Origin: Bacteroidota bacterium
GTDB lineage: Bacteria; Bacteroidota; Bacteroidia; Chitinophagales; Chitinophagaceae
Reading direction: 5' to 3'
DNA: 64,000 bases
NCBI GenBank assembly: GCA_023417815.1
Contig: JAEZEI010000068.1
Span: 1 to 64,000, forward strand
Positions 52,154-60,824 of this stretch are shown one piece after another; the first letter of the stretch is position 1, and each line of letters opens with the position of its first letter. The notes beneath the pieces were generated by a model, which was given only the letters and a program-made list of their open reading frames with translations, ran no database searches and was not told where the DNA came from. Both the position numbers and the translations under genes were made by a program.

Positions 52154-54099
52154 CAGTTCTGCCTTTTTTTATTATTGAATAGAAGGTAGCGGGAAGTTTC
52201 GTAGAAAGCTTCTGTAAGATCTTCAAGCCGTTTGCGGTGAGATGCTGTATCCGCGAGGTTTGCCTCGGTTACTATACTAACGAAATCCTTTGTGCCGGTA
52301 TGAAGGTTCCTTCGAAAGTAAAATGAATCACTTACGCATCCTATGGTATGAAGGTCGGGATCAGAGATAAATGCAACCCGGCCATCCTTTTTTTCAGCAG
52401 CATTCAATCCAAGCGTACTATTGGTATGCGATAATTGAGCCAATGAAGCAATCGTAGGCATCACATCCAGTTGTGAACAAACCTTATTCTCCTTTCTTAC
52501 CGGAACGCCTTTTCCAAAAAACAATAAAGGAACATGTTGAGCAGCTATTCCATGCGTGGTGTATGCTCCTGGAAATCTTGATCCGGCAGCGCTTCTTAAC
52601 CCATGATCGCCTACAAATACAAATAATGTATTGCTATACCATTCCTGGCGCGCAGCTTCTTCCATGAAACGCTGTATGCAAAAATCCATGTAGCGGAATG
52701 CATTCAACTCATCATTTCCATTGAATTGATATTTACTAAGCGTGTCTTCCGGCAACTTCAGTTTCTTAAAAACTTCGAGGTCCTCTGCCGGGATGGTATA
52801 CGGCCTGTGATTATTTGCTGTCTGGATGATTGAAAAGAATGGCCCGCTCTTTTTATTGATGATCCTGATGGATTCAAGGAAAAGATTTTTATCGCTGATA
52901 CCCCAAACATCTTCCTGGCCGGCCGAAAAATCATCCTGTTCATATATCTGGAGCCCGGCTATATTATTTGTCAGCACTCCCCTGATATTTGCCCATGTGG
53001 TACTTCCGCCGAGGAAATAATATTTGTTGTACCCCTTCAGATCATTGATGATCGTTCTCTGGTCAACTGCCGATGGATTCCTGCTGGCTGTTTTGGGAGC
53101 TTCCACATCCGGGATCCCGGTTATAGTAGCCCACACTCCCCTGGCTGTTCCAAAGGAGGGTGTAAAACATCGTTCAAAAAAAAGTCCTTTTGATGATAGC
53201 GAATTGAAATATGGTGTCGGATCAAGCGGATGACCTGTCATGGAACTCTTTGCCATGCTGAAACTTTCGCAGATCACCAGGATGATGTTTGGCTTTGAAG
53301 TATCATTGAATTCCACCCTCCTGGAAAATGAAAGTTCCCTGCCTGAAGGCAGGTCCAGGTAACCGGCCATAACCGGGTAATATTTACGTGTCTTTTCCAG
53401 GTCGAAGGTTGACCTTCGGAATTTCATCGTACTGAAAAAGCTTTGGAATGGATTGAGAGCAACATTCGCTTTGAAATTATCTCCAAACCTGAAAGCATCG
53501 CTCCAGCGGAGAGGATACTGGCCAACCTGGCCAAATGCGCACAATCCAAATAATACCAGGGCCAATCCCTTTACGAGAGATCTGCGCTTTCTTGAAAGCG
53601 GGTTATAAGCGTATTTTTTGAACGTAAAGGAAGCAAACCAATAGAAACCTGCTGAACAGAGCAAGAGCAAAAGGATAATGGTGATCACCGGGTATGTTTC
53701 CCACATCATCCCGAAGGATATTGCAGCGTCTTCAAGGAAATTGATTACAGAAGCATTCAGTCTTTGCTGCAGGTAATCATAATGGTAATAGTCTGCTGCA
53801 TAAAAGATCATGAACAGAAAAAAGGTTATGGTCCACATCCATATCCAAACCTTCCTGACCTTCCTGTTCACATAAGGATCAAACCCGGGAATGAAAGACA
53901 GCAGTAAAGCTCCAATGCCAATGAAACCAATTATCCGAAGATCAAACCGAAGCCCCAGCAACATCACCTCCCCTTTTACCGCCGTCTTTTCATTGTATGT
54001 ATAAAAAAACAGGAGCCGGGCAAGGGTCATCAGCACCAGCAACGCAAGTATTACAGTAAGCAGCCATTTAAGAAATGCAGGAAATCCCTTTCTTATCAT
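52153..54099 (-). CDS. LTA-synthase-like membrane sulfatase, first of a tandem pair
   Basis: 648 residues from the ATG at 54099 (MIRKGFPAFLKWLLTV); a TTG at 54135 would add 12 residues. Five membrane spans come first, then the sulfatase-type domain with IILVICESFSMAKSSMTGHP, SFGTARGVWATITGIPD (Thr nucleophile) and FVGDHGLRSAAG. Motifs and spacing match the downstream paralogue almost one to one. The divergent PAP2 phosphatase starts 65 bases away; PAP2 proteins recycle lipid phosphates, so the three genes may serve one envelope lipid or glycan pathway (inference). Confidence 0.87.
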   Translation of the reverse strand: MIRKGFPAFLKWLLTVILALLVLMTLARLLFFYTYNEKTAVKGEVMLLGLRFDLRIIGFIGIGALLLSFIPGFDPYVNRKVRKVWIWMWTITFFLFMIFYAADYYHYDYLQQRLNASVINFLEDAAISFGMMWETYPVITIILLLLLCSAGFYWFASFTFKKYAYNPLSRKRRSLVKGLALVLFGLCAFGQVGQYPLRWSDAFRFGDNFKANVALNPFQSFFSTMKFRRSTFDLEKTRKYYPVMAGYLDLPSGRELSFSRRVEFNDTSKPNIILVICESFSMAKSSMTGHPLDPTPYFNSLSSKGLFFERCFTPSFGTARGVWATITGIPDVEAPKTASRNPSAVDQRTIINDLKGYNKYYFLGGSTTWANIRGVLTNNIAGLQIYEQDDFSAGQEDVWGISDKNLFLESIRIINKKSGPFFSIIQTANNHRPYTIPAEDLEVFKKLKLPEDTLSKYQFNGNDELNAFRYMDFCIQRFMEEAARQEWYSNTLFVFVGDHGLRSAAGSRFPGAYTTHGIAAQHVPLLFFGKGVPVRKENKVCSQLDVMPTIASLAQLSHTNSTLGLNAAEKKDGRVAFISDPDLHTIGCVSDSFYFRRNLHTGTKDFVSIVTEANLADTASHRKRLEDLTEAFYETSRYLLFNNKKRQN

Positions 54100-54164
54100 C
54101 CGGTGGATTTTCTTTTGGCCACGAAAATAATTCAAATAACAAAGTCCATCCTATCTTTAACTAC

Positions 54165-54728
54165 ATGAACGGATTACTGGAGGCCGATAAGCACCTGTTC
54201 TTCCTGGTAAATAATAAATGGAGCAACGCTTTCTTTGACCTGATCATGCCCGTGATCCGTACTTCACAACTCTGGGTTCCTCTTTACCTGTTTCTTCTTG
54301 TACTGGTGATAGCTAATTTTAAGAAGAACAGGTTGTGGTGGATATTTTACGTGGCCGGGCTTGCAACCCTTACCGATTTCATCAGCAGCGACCTGATCAA
54401 GCCTAATTTTTTCCGGGTAAGACCATGTAACGATCCTGAACTGGCCGACACCATCAGGCTTTTGTTAAGCTATCGTCCGCAAAGTTCAAGTTTTACCTCA
54501 TCTCATGCTGTGAATCATTTTGGACTGGCAACGTTCTTTTTCCTCACTTTGAAGGATCACATAGGGAGGCCAGCCTGGTTATTCTTTCTGTGGGGGCTTA
54601 TAATTATCTATGCACAGGTATATGTTGGTGTGCATTTTCCCCTTGATGTATTATGTGGCGCAATCATTGGAGCGTTTTTCGGATATTTGTCCGCCAGGTG
54701 GTTTAACAAAACCCATGGCTTATCTTAA
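54165..54728 (+). CDS. PAP2-family membrane phosphatase
   Basis: 187 residues from the ATG at 54165, which avoids overlap with the divergent sulfatase gene and gives the normal start MNGLLEADKHLF. The three PAP2 motifs are visible: KPNFFRVRP, SSFTSSHAVNHFG with the first His, and YVGVHFPLDVLCG with the nucleophile His. There are about five membrane spans. It probably dephosphorylates undecaprenyl-PP or another lipid phosphate on the periplasmic face. The next gene starts 6 bases after its stop, so they share a transcript. Confidence 0.9.
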   Translation: MNGLLEADKHLFFLVNNKWSNAFFDLIMPVIRTSQLWVPLYLFLLVLVIANFKKNRLWWIFYVAGLATLTDFISSDLIKPNFFRVRPCNDPELADTIRLLLSYRPQSSSFTSSHAVNHFGLATFFFLTLKDHIGRPAWLFFLWGLIIIYAQVYVGVHFPLDVLCGAIIGAFFGYLSARWFNKTHGLS

Positions 54729-54734
54729 ACTATC

Positions 54735-56036
54735 ATGACCGAGGTCTTTATACTGTTCCTGCTCATTTTCATTAATGCATTTTTTGTAATGGCCGAAATG
54801 GCCCTCGTAAGCGTCCGGAAGCCCCGCCTTGAAGCCATGAAAAACCGGGGAGATGCAAAAGCAGCTTCCGCTTTGAAACTGGCAGAAAACCCTGAGAAAT
54901 TCCTATCCACCGTACAATTAGGAATAACCCTTGTTTCCATCCTTACGGGTTTGTATTCTGGAGAAAAGTTCGGGAAATACCTGGCGCCAACCGTAGCCAG
55001 AATTGAAGTTTTCGAACCGTATGCTGAGGAGATCTCCACAACCCTCATCGTAGTGATAGTGACATTCCTATCAATTGTTCTTGGCGAACTCATTCCAAAA
55101 CGAATAGCATTATTAAAGGCGGAAAGGATCGCGAAGTTCATGGCGGGGCCAATGAATTTCCTCTCCGCGCTTGTGCATCCGTTTGTAGTGCTGCTGTCCG
55201 CAACATCGAACCTTATCTTTCGTATCCTTAAGATCAAACCCGCCAGCGACAGTGCGGTTACAGAAGAAGAGATCAAAGCGCTTATAACCGAAGGAAGTGA
55301 AACAGGTGAGATCGAAGAGGATGAGAAAGAGATCATTGAAAGGGTTTTTCACCTGGGAGACCGAAGCATCACTTCGCTGATGACCCACCGCACCGATATC
55401 GTGTGGCTGGAGATCACCGATACAGTTGAAGCCGTAAAAAATAAATTCGAGAAGATAGTTTTCTCCACCTACCCGGTTTGTGAAGGAAACATCGACGAGA
55501 TAAAAGGCCTTGTATATGTAAAGGATCTTTTAAAGGCAACTTCCGATACAACGCTTGACAAGATACTCAAACCAGCTCTCTTCGTTCCTGAAAATAATAA
55601 AGCCTACCAGCTTCTTGAAAAGTTCAAGGCAACAAAAATTCATACTTCCTTTATCGTAAATGAATACGGAACGCTGGAAGGAATGATAACACTCAATGAT
55701 ATCCTTGAAGCCATAGTTGGAGATGTTTCGGATATCGGGCAGGAAGAATATGAGATCGTAGAAAGACACGATGGCACTTACCTCGTGGATGCGCAGATAC
55801 ATTTCTATGATTTCCTAAGTTACTTTGGCCGGGGCGACTGGATGAATGAGGGAGAAAGGGATTTTGACACCGTTGCCGGTTTCACACTTCATGAACTTGA
55901 ACACATTCCGGCAGTTGGAGAAAGATTTGAATGGAAGGATTTTTCCTTCGAGATCATGGATATGGATGGCCAACGGATAGATAAGATCCTTGTAAAGATC
56001 TCTGATGAATTACGGGCTGAACTGGAGGAAGAGTGA
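54735..56036 (+). CDS. CNNM/HlyC-CorC-type transporter with DUF21 and CBS domains
   Basis: 433 residues. The DUF21 (CNNM) membrane domain spans about 1-180, with LGELIPKRIALLKAERIA and three or four membrane spans. A CBS pair follows (about 205-330; SLMTHRTDIVWL, VNEYGTLEGMITLNDILEAI), then the CorC_HlyC domain (about 345-430; DFDTVAGFTLHELEHIPAVG). Members handle Mg or Co ions, and older names call them haemolysins. The stop is adjacent to the convergent DUF6702 gene. Confidence 0.92.
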   Translation: MTEVFILFLLIFINAFFVMAEMALVSVRKPRLEAMKNRGDAKAASALKLAENPEKFLSTVQLGITLVSILTGLYSGEKFGKYLAPTVARIEVFEPYAEEISTTLIVVIVTFLSIVLGELIPKRIALLKAERIAKFMAGPMNFLSALVHPFVVLLSATSNLIFRILKIKPASDSAVTEEEIKALITEGSETGEIEEDEKEIIERVFHLGDRSITSLMTHRTDIVWLEITDTVEAVKNKFEKIVFSTYPVCEGNIDEIKGLVYVKDLLKATSDTTLDKILKPALFVPENNKAYQLLEKFKATKIHTSFIVNEYGTLEGMITLNDILEAIVGDVSDIGQEEYEIVERHDGTYLVDAQIHFYDFLSYFGRGDWMNEGERDFDTVAGFTLHELEHIPAVGERFEWKDFSFEIMDMDGQRIDKILVKISDELRAELEEE

Positions 56037-56528
56037 TCAGAAATTAAGTATCGCCTCCCTCTCCGGGTTCAACAACCGCGTACTTTGCCGTTTCCCATTT
56101 ACAAACACATGAAAGATCCCCATCTGCTCGGATTTGTAATCATACAGAACGTTGTTGATGATCTTTACCGATGCGGGCTGACCTGTAAACTGTCCCTGGA
56201 TATATGAAATGATGCCTTCATCGTCCCTCTCATAATCAAGGAAAGAAAGGGTAAGTGGTTTTCCGTTGACCTCAAGCCTGAAATGCTCAAGGATATAATT
56301 TTTTACTAATGGAAGCATTTCATTTTTCTTCCTGCTGTCAAGCAGATCGATCTTTCCCTTATTCTTCATCCTGAGGGTCTGCTCAAAATCATCGGTGAAT
56401 ATCTTGCAGGAAATATCTACGGTATTTTCTTTTGAATTGAATTCAATTTCAGAAACACTTACATAGATCGGGTGACCACCGGTTCCCAACAGGAACAGCA
56501 GGAACCATTTATATAATATTAAGGCCAT
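56037..56528 (-). CDS. DUF6702 family protein
   Basis: 163 residues. A hydrophobic N-terminus (about 1-18) is followed by GGHPIYVSVSEIEFN, a core with ISCKIFTDDFEQTLR, and a beta-rich C-terminal part ending in FHVFVNGKRQSTRLLNPE. This is the Bacteroidota DUF6702 pattern, function unknown. It is divergent from the HupE-like gene, and such proteins are often found next to M1 peptidases and HupE-like proteins, as here. Confidence 0.8.
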   Translation of the reverse strand: MALILYKWFLLFLLGTGGHPIYVSVSEIEFNSKENTVDISCKIFTDDFEQTLRMKNKGKIDLLDSRKKNEMLPLVKNYILEHFRLEVNGKPLTLSFLDYERDDEGIISYIQGQFTGQPASVKIINNVLYDYKSEQMGIFHVFVNGKRQSTRLLNPEREAILNF

Positions 56529-56609
56529 TGAACGAGCAGGGTGCTTTTTATTAGCTATACAATGTTATTATTGTAAAAATATAGATCTCAAAGCATAGCG
56601 CCGGGAATA

Positions 56610-57188
56610 ATGAATGATTTTAAATTATATTTTGGTATTGGCTGGGATCATATCCTTTCCGAAGGAGCCTTAGATCATATCCTCTTCCTCCTGGTATTAA
56701 GTGCGCTTTACTCCCTGAGAAGCTGGAAGAAGGCCCTGATCGTAATCACCGCCTTTACTATAGGTCATTCGCTCACGCTTTTCCTGAGCATACTTGATGT
56801 GATCCGTTTCAACAGCGACTACGTGGAATTCTTTATACCGGTAACGATCGCTTTCACCGCGATCAGCAATTTGCTGGTTATGAATAAGAGGGATCTAAAC
56901 CTGTGGTATTCATTTGCTGCTGCGCTGGTATTTGGATTGATCCATGGAATGGGCTTCGCCAATAATATCAGGTTCATGCTTGCAGACAGCCAGAGTGTTA
57001 CCTGGCCTTTATTAAGTTTCAACATCGGGATCGAGGTGGCCCAGGTGATCCTGGTCACTGCTATCCTGCTAATACATTACCTTGTAGTTGAGAAAGCACG
57101 TTTGCCACGTACGTGGTGGATCATAATATTATCGCTGGCCGGTTTAATACCTTCTCTTCAGATGGCATGGAGCCGCTGGCCCTTTTAA
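56610..57188 (+). CDS. HupE/UreJ-like membrane protein
   Basis: 192 residues with about six membrane spans. GWDHILSEGALDHILF carries the conserved His-rich first span, FTIGHSLTLFLS a second His motif and FGLIHGMGFANNI the third. HupE and UreJ proteins are thought to be metal (Ni) permeases linked to hydrogenase or urease, but no such enzyme is present here. It is followed 16 bases later by the M1 peptidase, so co-transcription is likely. Confidence 0.85.
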   Translation: MNDFKLYFGIGWDHILSEGALDHILFLLVLSALYSLRSWKKALIVITAFTIGHSLTLFLSILDVIRFNSDYVEFFIPVTIAFTAISNLLVMNKRDLNLWYSFAAALVFGLIHGMGFANNIRFMLADSQSVTWPLLSFNIGIEVAQVILVTAILLIHYLVVEKARLPRTWWIIILSLAGLIPSLQMAWSRWPF

Positions 57189-57204
57189 TATAAACACATA
57201 AGAT

Positions 57205-59565
57205 ATGAAAATCTATCTGTCCGTTTTATTTGCACTGACCGTTTCCTTCTCCTGGGCGCAGGACATCAGGAACAACCCGGAAAGCAACCATGGAAACAGG
57301 TTCGAACAATTGGGAACCATCCTGCCTACACCAAATGAATACAGGACAGCCAGCGGTGCGCCCGGTCCAAAGTACTGGCAACAGCGTTGCGATTATGATA
57401 TCGTATGCGAGCTTGATGAAAAGAACAGGAGGCTAACCGGTAAGGAAACCCTTACGTTTTACAACAATTCGCCCGATGAACTCACTTATTTGTGGCTGCA
57501 GCTTGATGAAAATCAGCATAGCTCCAAGAATAATTCAGGCTATACCTCTTCCAATTCACTTCCCAACCTGGTTTCGGATACCTACCTCGACCTGCTTGAA
57601 GGCAAGAAGGACCGTGAATACGGGCATAATATCACCAAGGTTACCACTGCAACCGGCGCCCCGTTAAAATATACCATCAACCGCACCATGATGCGGGTTG
57701 ACCTTCCGCAGGCACTTAAACCAGGACAAAAATTCGTTTTCAAAGTAGACTGGTGGTACAATATCATTGACCGAAGGAAATATGGTGGACGCGGTGGATA
57801 TGAATATTTTCCTGAAGATGGTAATGATTTGTACACCATCGCACAGTGGTTTCCCAGGTTGTGTGTTTACAGCGATTTCCAGGGATGGCAAAACCAGCAG
57901 TTCACCGGAACCGGTGAATTTGCCCTCATCTTTGGCAATTACAGGGTGTCTATAACCGTACCGGCCGATCATGTTGTGATGTCGACCGGGGAAGGCCAGA
58001 ATTACCAGCAGGTATTATCCCCATCCGAATATGCTCGCTGGCAGAGGGCCCAAACAGCCAGGGATGTAGTTGAGATCGTAACACTGAATGAAGCTGTTGC
58101 AAAAGAAAAAAAGCGCTCCACTGCAAAGAAGACATGGATCTTCAAGGCAGATATGGTGCGTGATTTTGCCTGGGGCAGCAGCCGGAAATTTGTTTGGGAC
58201 GCAATGCCTACAAATATCAACGGCAAAAAGATCATGTGCATGAGTGCTTATGGTAAGGAAGCTTACAATCTTTACCGCCGTTACAGCACCAAGGTAGTTG
58301 CCCATACCCTGAAGGTATATTCAGATTTTACTATCCCCTATCCTTACCCGGTAGCGCAAAGTATAGAGGCTTCAAACGGTATGGAATACCCGATGATCTG
58401 CTTCAATTTCGGGCGTACTGAAAAAGACGGTACCTATAGCGAAGGAATAAAGAATGGAATGATCGGTGTGATCATACATGAAGTAGGTCATAACTTCTTC
58501 CCGATGATCATTAACAGCGATGAACGCCAGTGGACCTGGATGGATGAAGGTTTGAACACCTTTATGGAATATATCAGTGAAGAATTATGGGATAATAAAT
58601 TCCCGGTTACGCGCGGACCTGCCTACAAGATCGTGGATTATATGAAGCTGCCGAAGAACCAGCTTGAACCGATCATGACCAATAGTGAGAACATCATCCA
58701 TTTTGGTCCTAACGCTTATTCAAAACCGGCAACCGGCCTGAATATTCTTCGCGAAACCATCATGGGACGTGAACTGTTCGATTTTGCTTTCCGTGAATAT
58801 GCCCGCCGCTGGGCTTTCAAACATCCTACTCCTGCTGACCTGTTCAGGACAATGGAAGATGCCAGCGCTGTGGACCTTGACTGGTTCTGGCGTGGCTGGT
58901 TCTATGGAATTGAACCATGTGATATATCCCTTGACTCGGTAAGGTGGGCAGTATTGGATGCTGATGCAACTATTGCCCAGCCGGAAAGGGTGGTAAATGT
59001 TCCTGTAGGTAAGCCACTGCTTAATCCGTTTGATGATATAAGTAAAGTAAGGAACCGTGAAGACAAGGCCATTGTTTTTGCTACGGATGCAGATACGAGC
59101 CTCCAGGATTTTTACTGGAAATATGCACGCGACAAGGCTACGGTAGATACTTCTGCGCATATCATAACTGTTCCGGAAGTGGTGGATTCGCTATCGCCCG
59201 CCCAAAAGAGAAGCCTTGCAGGAAACAGGATGCTTTATGAACTTTCCTTCAGCAATAAGGGCGGGCTGGTGATGCCGATAATTGTTGAATGGACCTTCAA
59301 GGATGGTACAAAAGAAGTTGACCGCCTGGAAGCGCAGGTTTGGCGCAAGAATGAGCAAAAGGTTACAAGGGTATTCCTTAAAAATAAGGAAGTGGCTTCC
59401 GTGAGGCTCGACCCAATGCGCGAAACAGCCGATATTAATGAAGATAATAACCATTGGCCCGCTATCGAGACTACTCCTTCAAAATTCAGACTGTATAAGG
59501 ATAAGATGATAAATGCACCTGGTGGAACTCCTGGTACCAACCCGATGCAGAAACAGGCAAAGTGA
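57205..59565 (+). CDS. M1-family zinc metallopeptidase
   Basis: 786 residues with a signal peptide (MKIYLSVLFALTVSFSWAQ). Zinc ligands are H425 and H429 in HEVGHNF and E448 in WMDEGLNTF (HExxH-x18-E), with catalytic E426. The exopeptidase GAMEN loop is replaced by SNGMEYPM. An N-terminal beta domain (about 45-280) and a helical C-terminal part flank the core, and a Pro/Asn-rich tail ends the protein. There is no T9SS domain, so it is probably periplasmic. It shares a likely operon with the HupE-like gene and ends at a strong terminator. Confidence 0.93.
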   Translation: MKIYLSVLFALTVSFSWAQDIRNNPESNHGNRFEQLGTILPTPNEYRTASGAPGPKYWQQRCDYDIVCELDEKNRRLTGKETLTFYNNSPDELTYLWLQLDENQHSSKNNSGYTSSNSLPNLVSDTYLDLLEGKKDREYGHNITKVTTATGAPLKYTINRTMMRVDLPQALKPGQKFVFKVDWWYNIIDRRKYGGRGGYEYFPEDGNDLYTIAQWFPRLCVYSDFQGWQNQQFTGTGEFALIFGNYRVSITVPADHVVMSTGEGQNYQQVLSPSEYARWQRAQTARDVVEIVTLNEAVAKEKKRSTAKKTWIFKADMVRDFAWGSSRKFVWDAMPTNINGKKIMCMSAYGKEAYNLYRRYSTKVVAHTLKVYSDFTIPYPYPVAQSIEASNGMEYPMICFNFGRTEKDGTYSEGIKNGMIGVIIHEVGHNFFPMIINSDERQWTWMDEGLNTFMEYISEELWDNKFPVTRGPAYKIVDYMKLPKNQLEPIMTNSENIIHFGPNAYSKPATGLNILRETIMGRELFDFAFREYARRWAFKHPTPADLFRTMEDASAVDLDWFWRGWFYGIEPCDISLDSVRWAVLDADATIAQPERVVNVPVGKPLLNPFDDISKVRNREDKAIVFATDADTSLQDFYWKYARDKATVDTSAHIITVPEVVDSLSPAQKRSLAGNRMLYELSFSNKGGLVMPIIVEWTFKDGTKEVDRLEAQVWRKNEQKVTRVFLKNKEVASVRLDPMRETADINEDNNHWPAIETTPSKFRLYKDKMINAPGGTPGTNPMQKQAK

Positions 59566-59589
59566 TCTAAGATCTCATCGAATTGATAA

Positions 59590-59621
59590 AAGAGCCGGTT
59601 TCAGACCGGCTCTTGTTTTTT
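59590..59621 (+). terminator. Terminator after the M1 peptidase
   Basis: A perfect 10-bp stem AAGAGCCGGT/ACCGGCTCTT with a 5-base loop (59590-59614), then GTTTTTT. Confidence 0.93.
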
Positions 59622-59749
59622 CAGGAATTTTTTGCAAATTTGTACCCGAACTCTGCAATATTCAATACCTCTCCATAATTGCCGTCCGGCAATGAAGTAA
59701 CCACATCCACTCCGGGAAAACATTATTTCATTACCAAAAAAACTGCATT

Positions 59750-60625
59750 ATGAAAAGGGTATTGCTATCCTTAGCTCTCCTCGTTACCATGAACGTAACT
59801 GCACAGAACTGTGCACAGATCAACCAGGCATTTATCAATAATACCGGGGGTAACAGTTACCGTTTAACCATTAATTATGATGGTAACGGTCAGAAACATT
59901 TTTCAATTAAATTTTACAGTGGGGCTGTTTCAGCAGCTAACCTGGTGTCGACCACATGCATGAGTACGCACGGATCGGGCACACAGAATGTTGAATTCAC
60001 TTCTCCCCTTCCACCACTGGCTGTGGTTACACCAGGTACAGGTAATTGCGGTGGTGGCGCTGATTGCACGCCACAAACGGTGGCCTTTACCGGCGGGCCG
60101 CTTCCTGTAAAACTTTCATCCTTCTATGCAAGCCGTACCGGCAACGGAGTTCAGCTTAGCTGGAATACTTCTTCGGAAGTGAATGCCCATAGCTTCATTA
60201 TACAGAAGAATAAGGGAAATGGTTTTACCGACATTGCCACGGTAGCGGCAACAAACAATACCAACGGTAGCAACTATTCATTTACAGATCATGAAAGCGC
60301 AAAAGAATCTGTTTATTACAGGCTTTTAATGCGCGATTCAGATGGCTCATCTGCTTACAGTGAAACCAGGATGATCCGTGGCGGATCTGACGCGGGATTT
60401 ACAGTGTATCCAAACCCTGTTACAGGAAACAGTAATATTTCCATTTCTGACCTCACCGGTCCGGTTAAGGTTGATATCATGGACAAAGCCGGAAGAACAC
60501 TCCGTTCTTTTAACCTTGTTAACTCAAATTCCTTTCGTCTCGAAAATCTGCCAAAAGGAACTTATATGCTGAGGGTAACCAACCAGAAGGGCGAAGCCTC
60601 AACAAAAATGCTTAGCGTGATCTAA
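59750..60625 (+). CDS. Small secreted T9SS cargo protein
   Basis: 291 residues with a signal peptide (MKRVLLSLALLVTMNVTAQ). A beta-rich domain of about 95 residues with paired Cys follows. Then comes LPVKLSSFYASRTGNGVQLSW, the Ig-like repeat that commonly precedes Bacteroidota sorting domains, and a type A T9SS sorting domain from FTVYPNPVTGN to KGEASTKMLSVI. No catalytic motif is visible, so its role outside the cell is unknown. It has a single-gene transcript, bounded by terminators on both sides. Confidence 0.88.
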   Translation: MKRVLLSLALLVTMNVTAQNCAQINQAFINNTGGNSYRLTINYDGNGQKHFSIKFYSGAVSAANLVSTTCMSTHGSGTQNVEFTSPLPPLAVVTPGTGNCGGGADCTPQTVAFTGGPLPVKLSSFYASRTGNGVQLSWNTSSEVNAHSFIIQKNKGNGFTDIATVAATNNTNGSNYSFTDHESAKESVYYRLLMRDSDGSSAYSETRMIRGGSDAGFTVYPNPVTGNSNISISDLTGPVKVDIMDKAGRTLRSFNLVNSNSFRLENLPKGTYMLRVTNQKGEASTKMLSVI

Positions 60626-60643
60626 CTGAATATTGTTTATTAA

Positions 60644-60678
60644 AAAAGGCCGTTTCTTTTCGATACGGCCTTTTTCTT
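60644..60678 (+). terminator. Terminator after the small T9SS cargo gene
   Basis: AAAAGGCCGT and ACGGCCTTTT (60644-60653 with 60665-60674) pair around an 11-base loop, and the stem runs into T. Confidence 0.88.
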
Positions 60679-60695
60679 CAATGTCTTTTCACCAC

Positions 60696-60785
60696 CCAAC
60701 CTCCAACCTCCAACCTCAAACCTCCAACCCCAAACTTCCAACCTCAAACCTCCAACCTCAAACCTCCAACCTCAAACTTCCAACT
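60696..60785 (+). repeat. Heptamer tandem repeat CAACCTC/CAAACCTC upstream of lpd
   Basis: About 90 bases made of CCAACCT and CAAACCT/CAAACTT units in near-perfect tandem order. It lies 40 bases before the lpd ATG, and an inverted shorter copy lies directly after the lpd stop. There are no spacers and no CRISPR-like structure. Confidence 0.92.
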
Positions 60786-60824
60786 ATTTAATTAGTTTTG
60801 CCACTCAAAATAAAACAACCTGAT

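Noticed and set aside
60696..60785. CRISPR array
   Set aside because: Repeat units are 7-8 bases with no unique spacers, and no cas gene is present.
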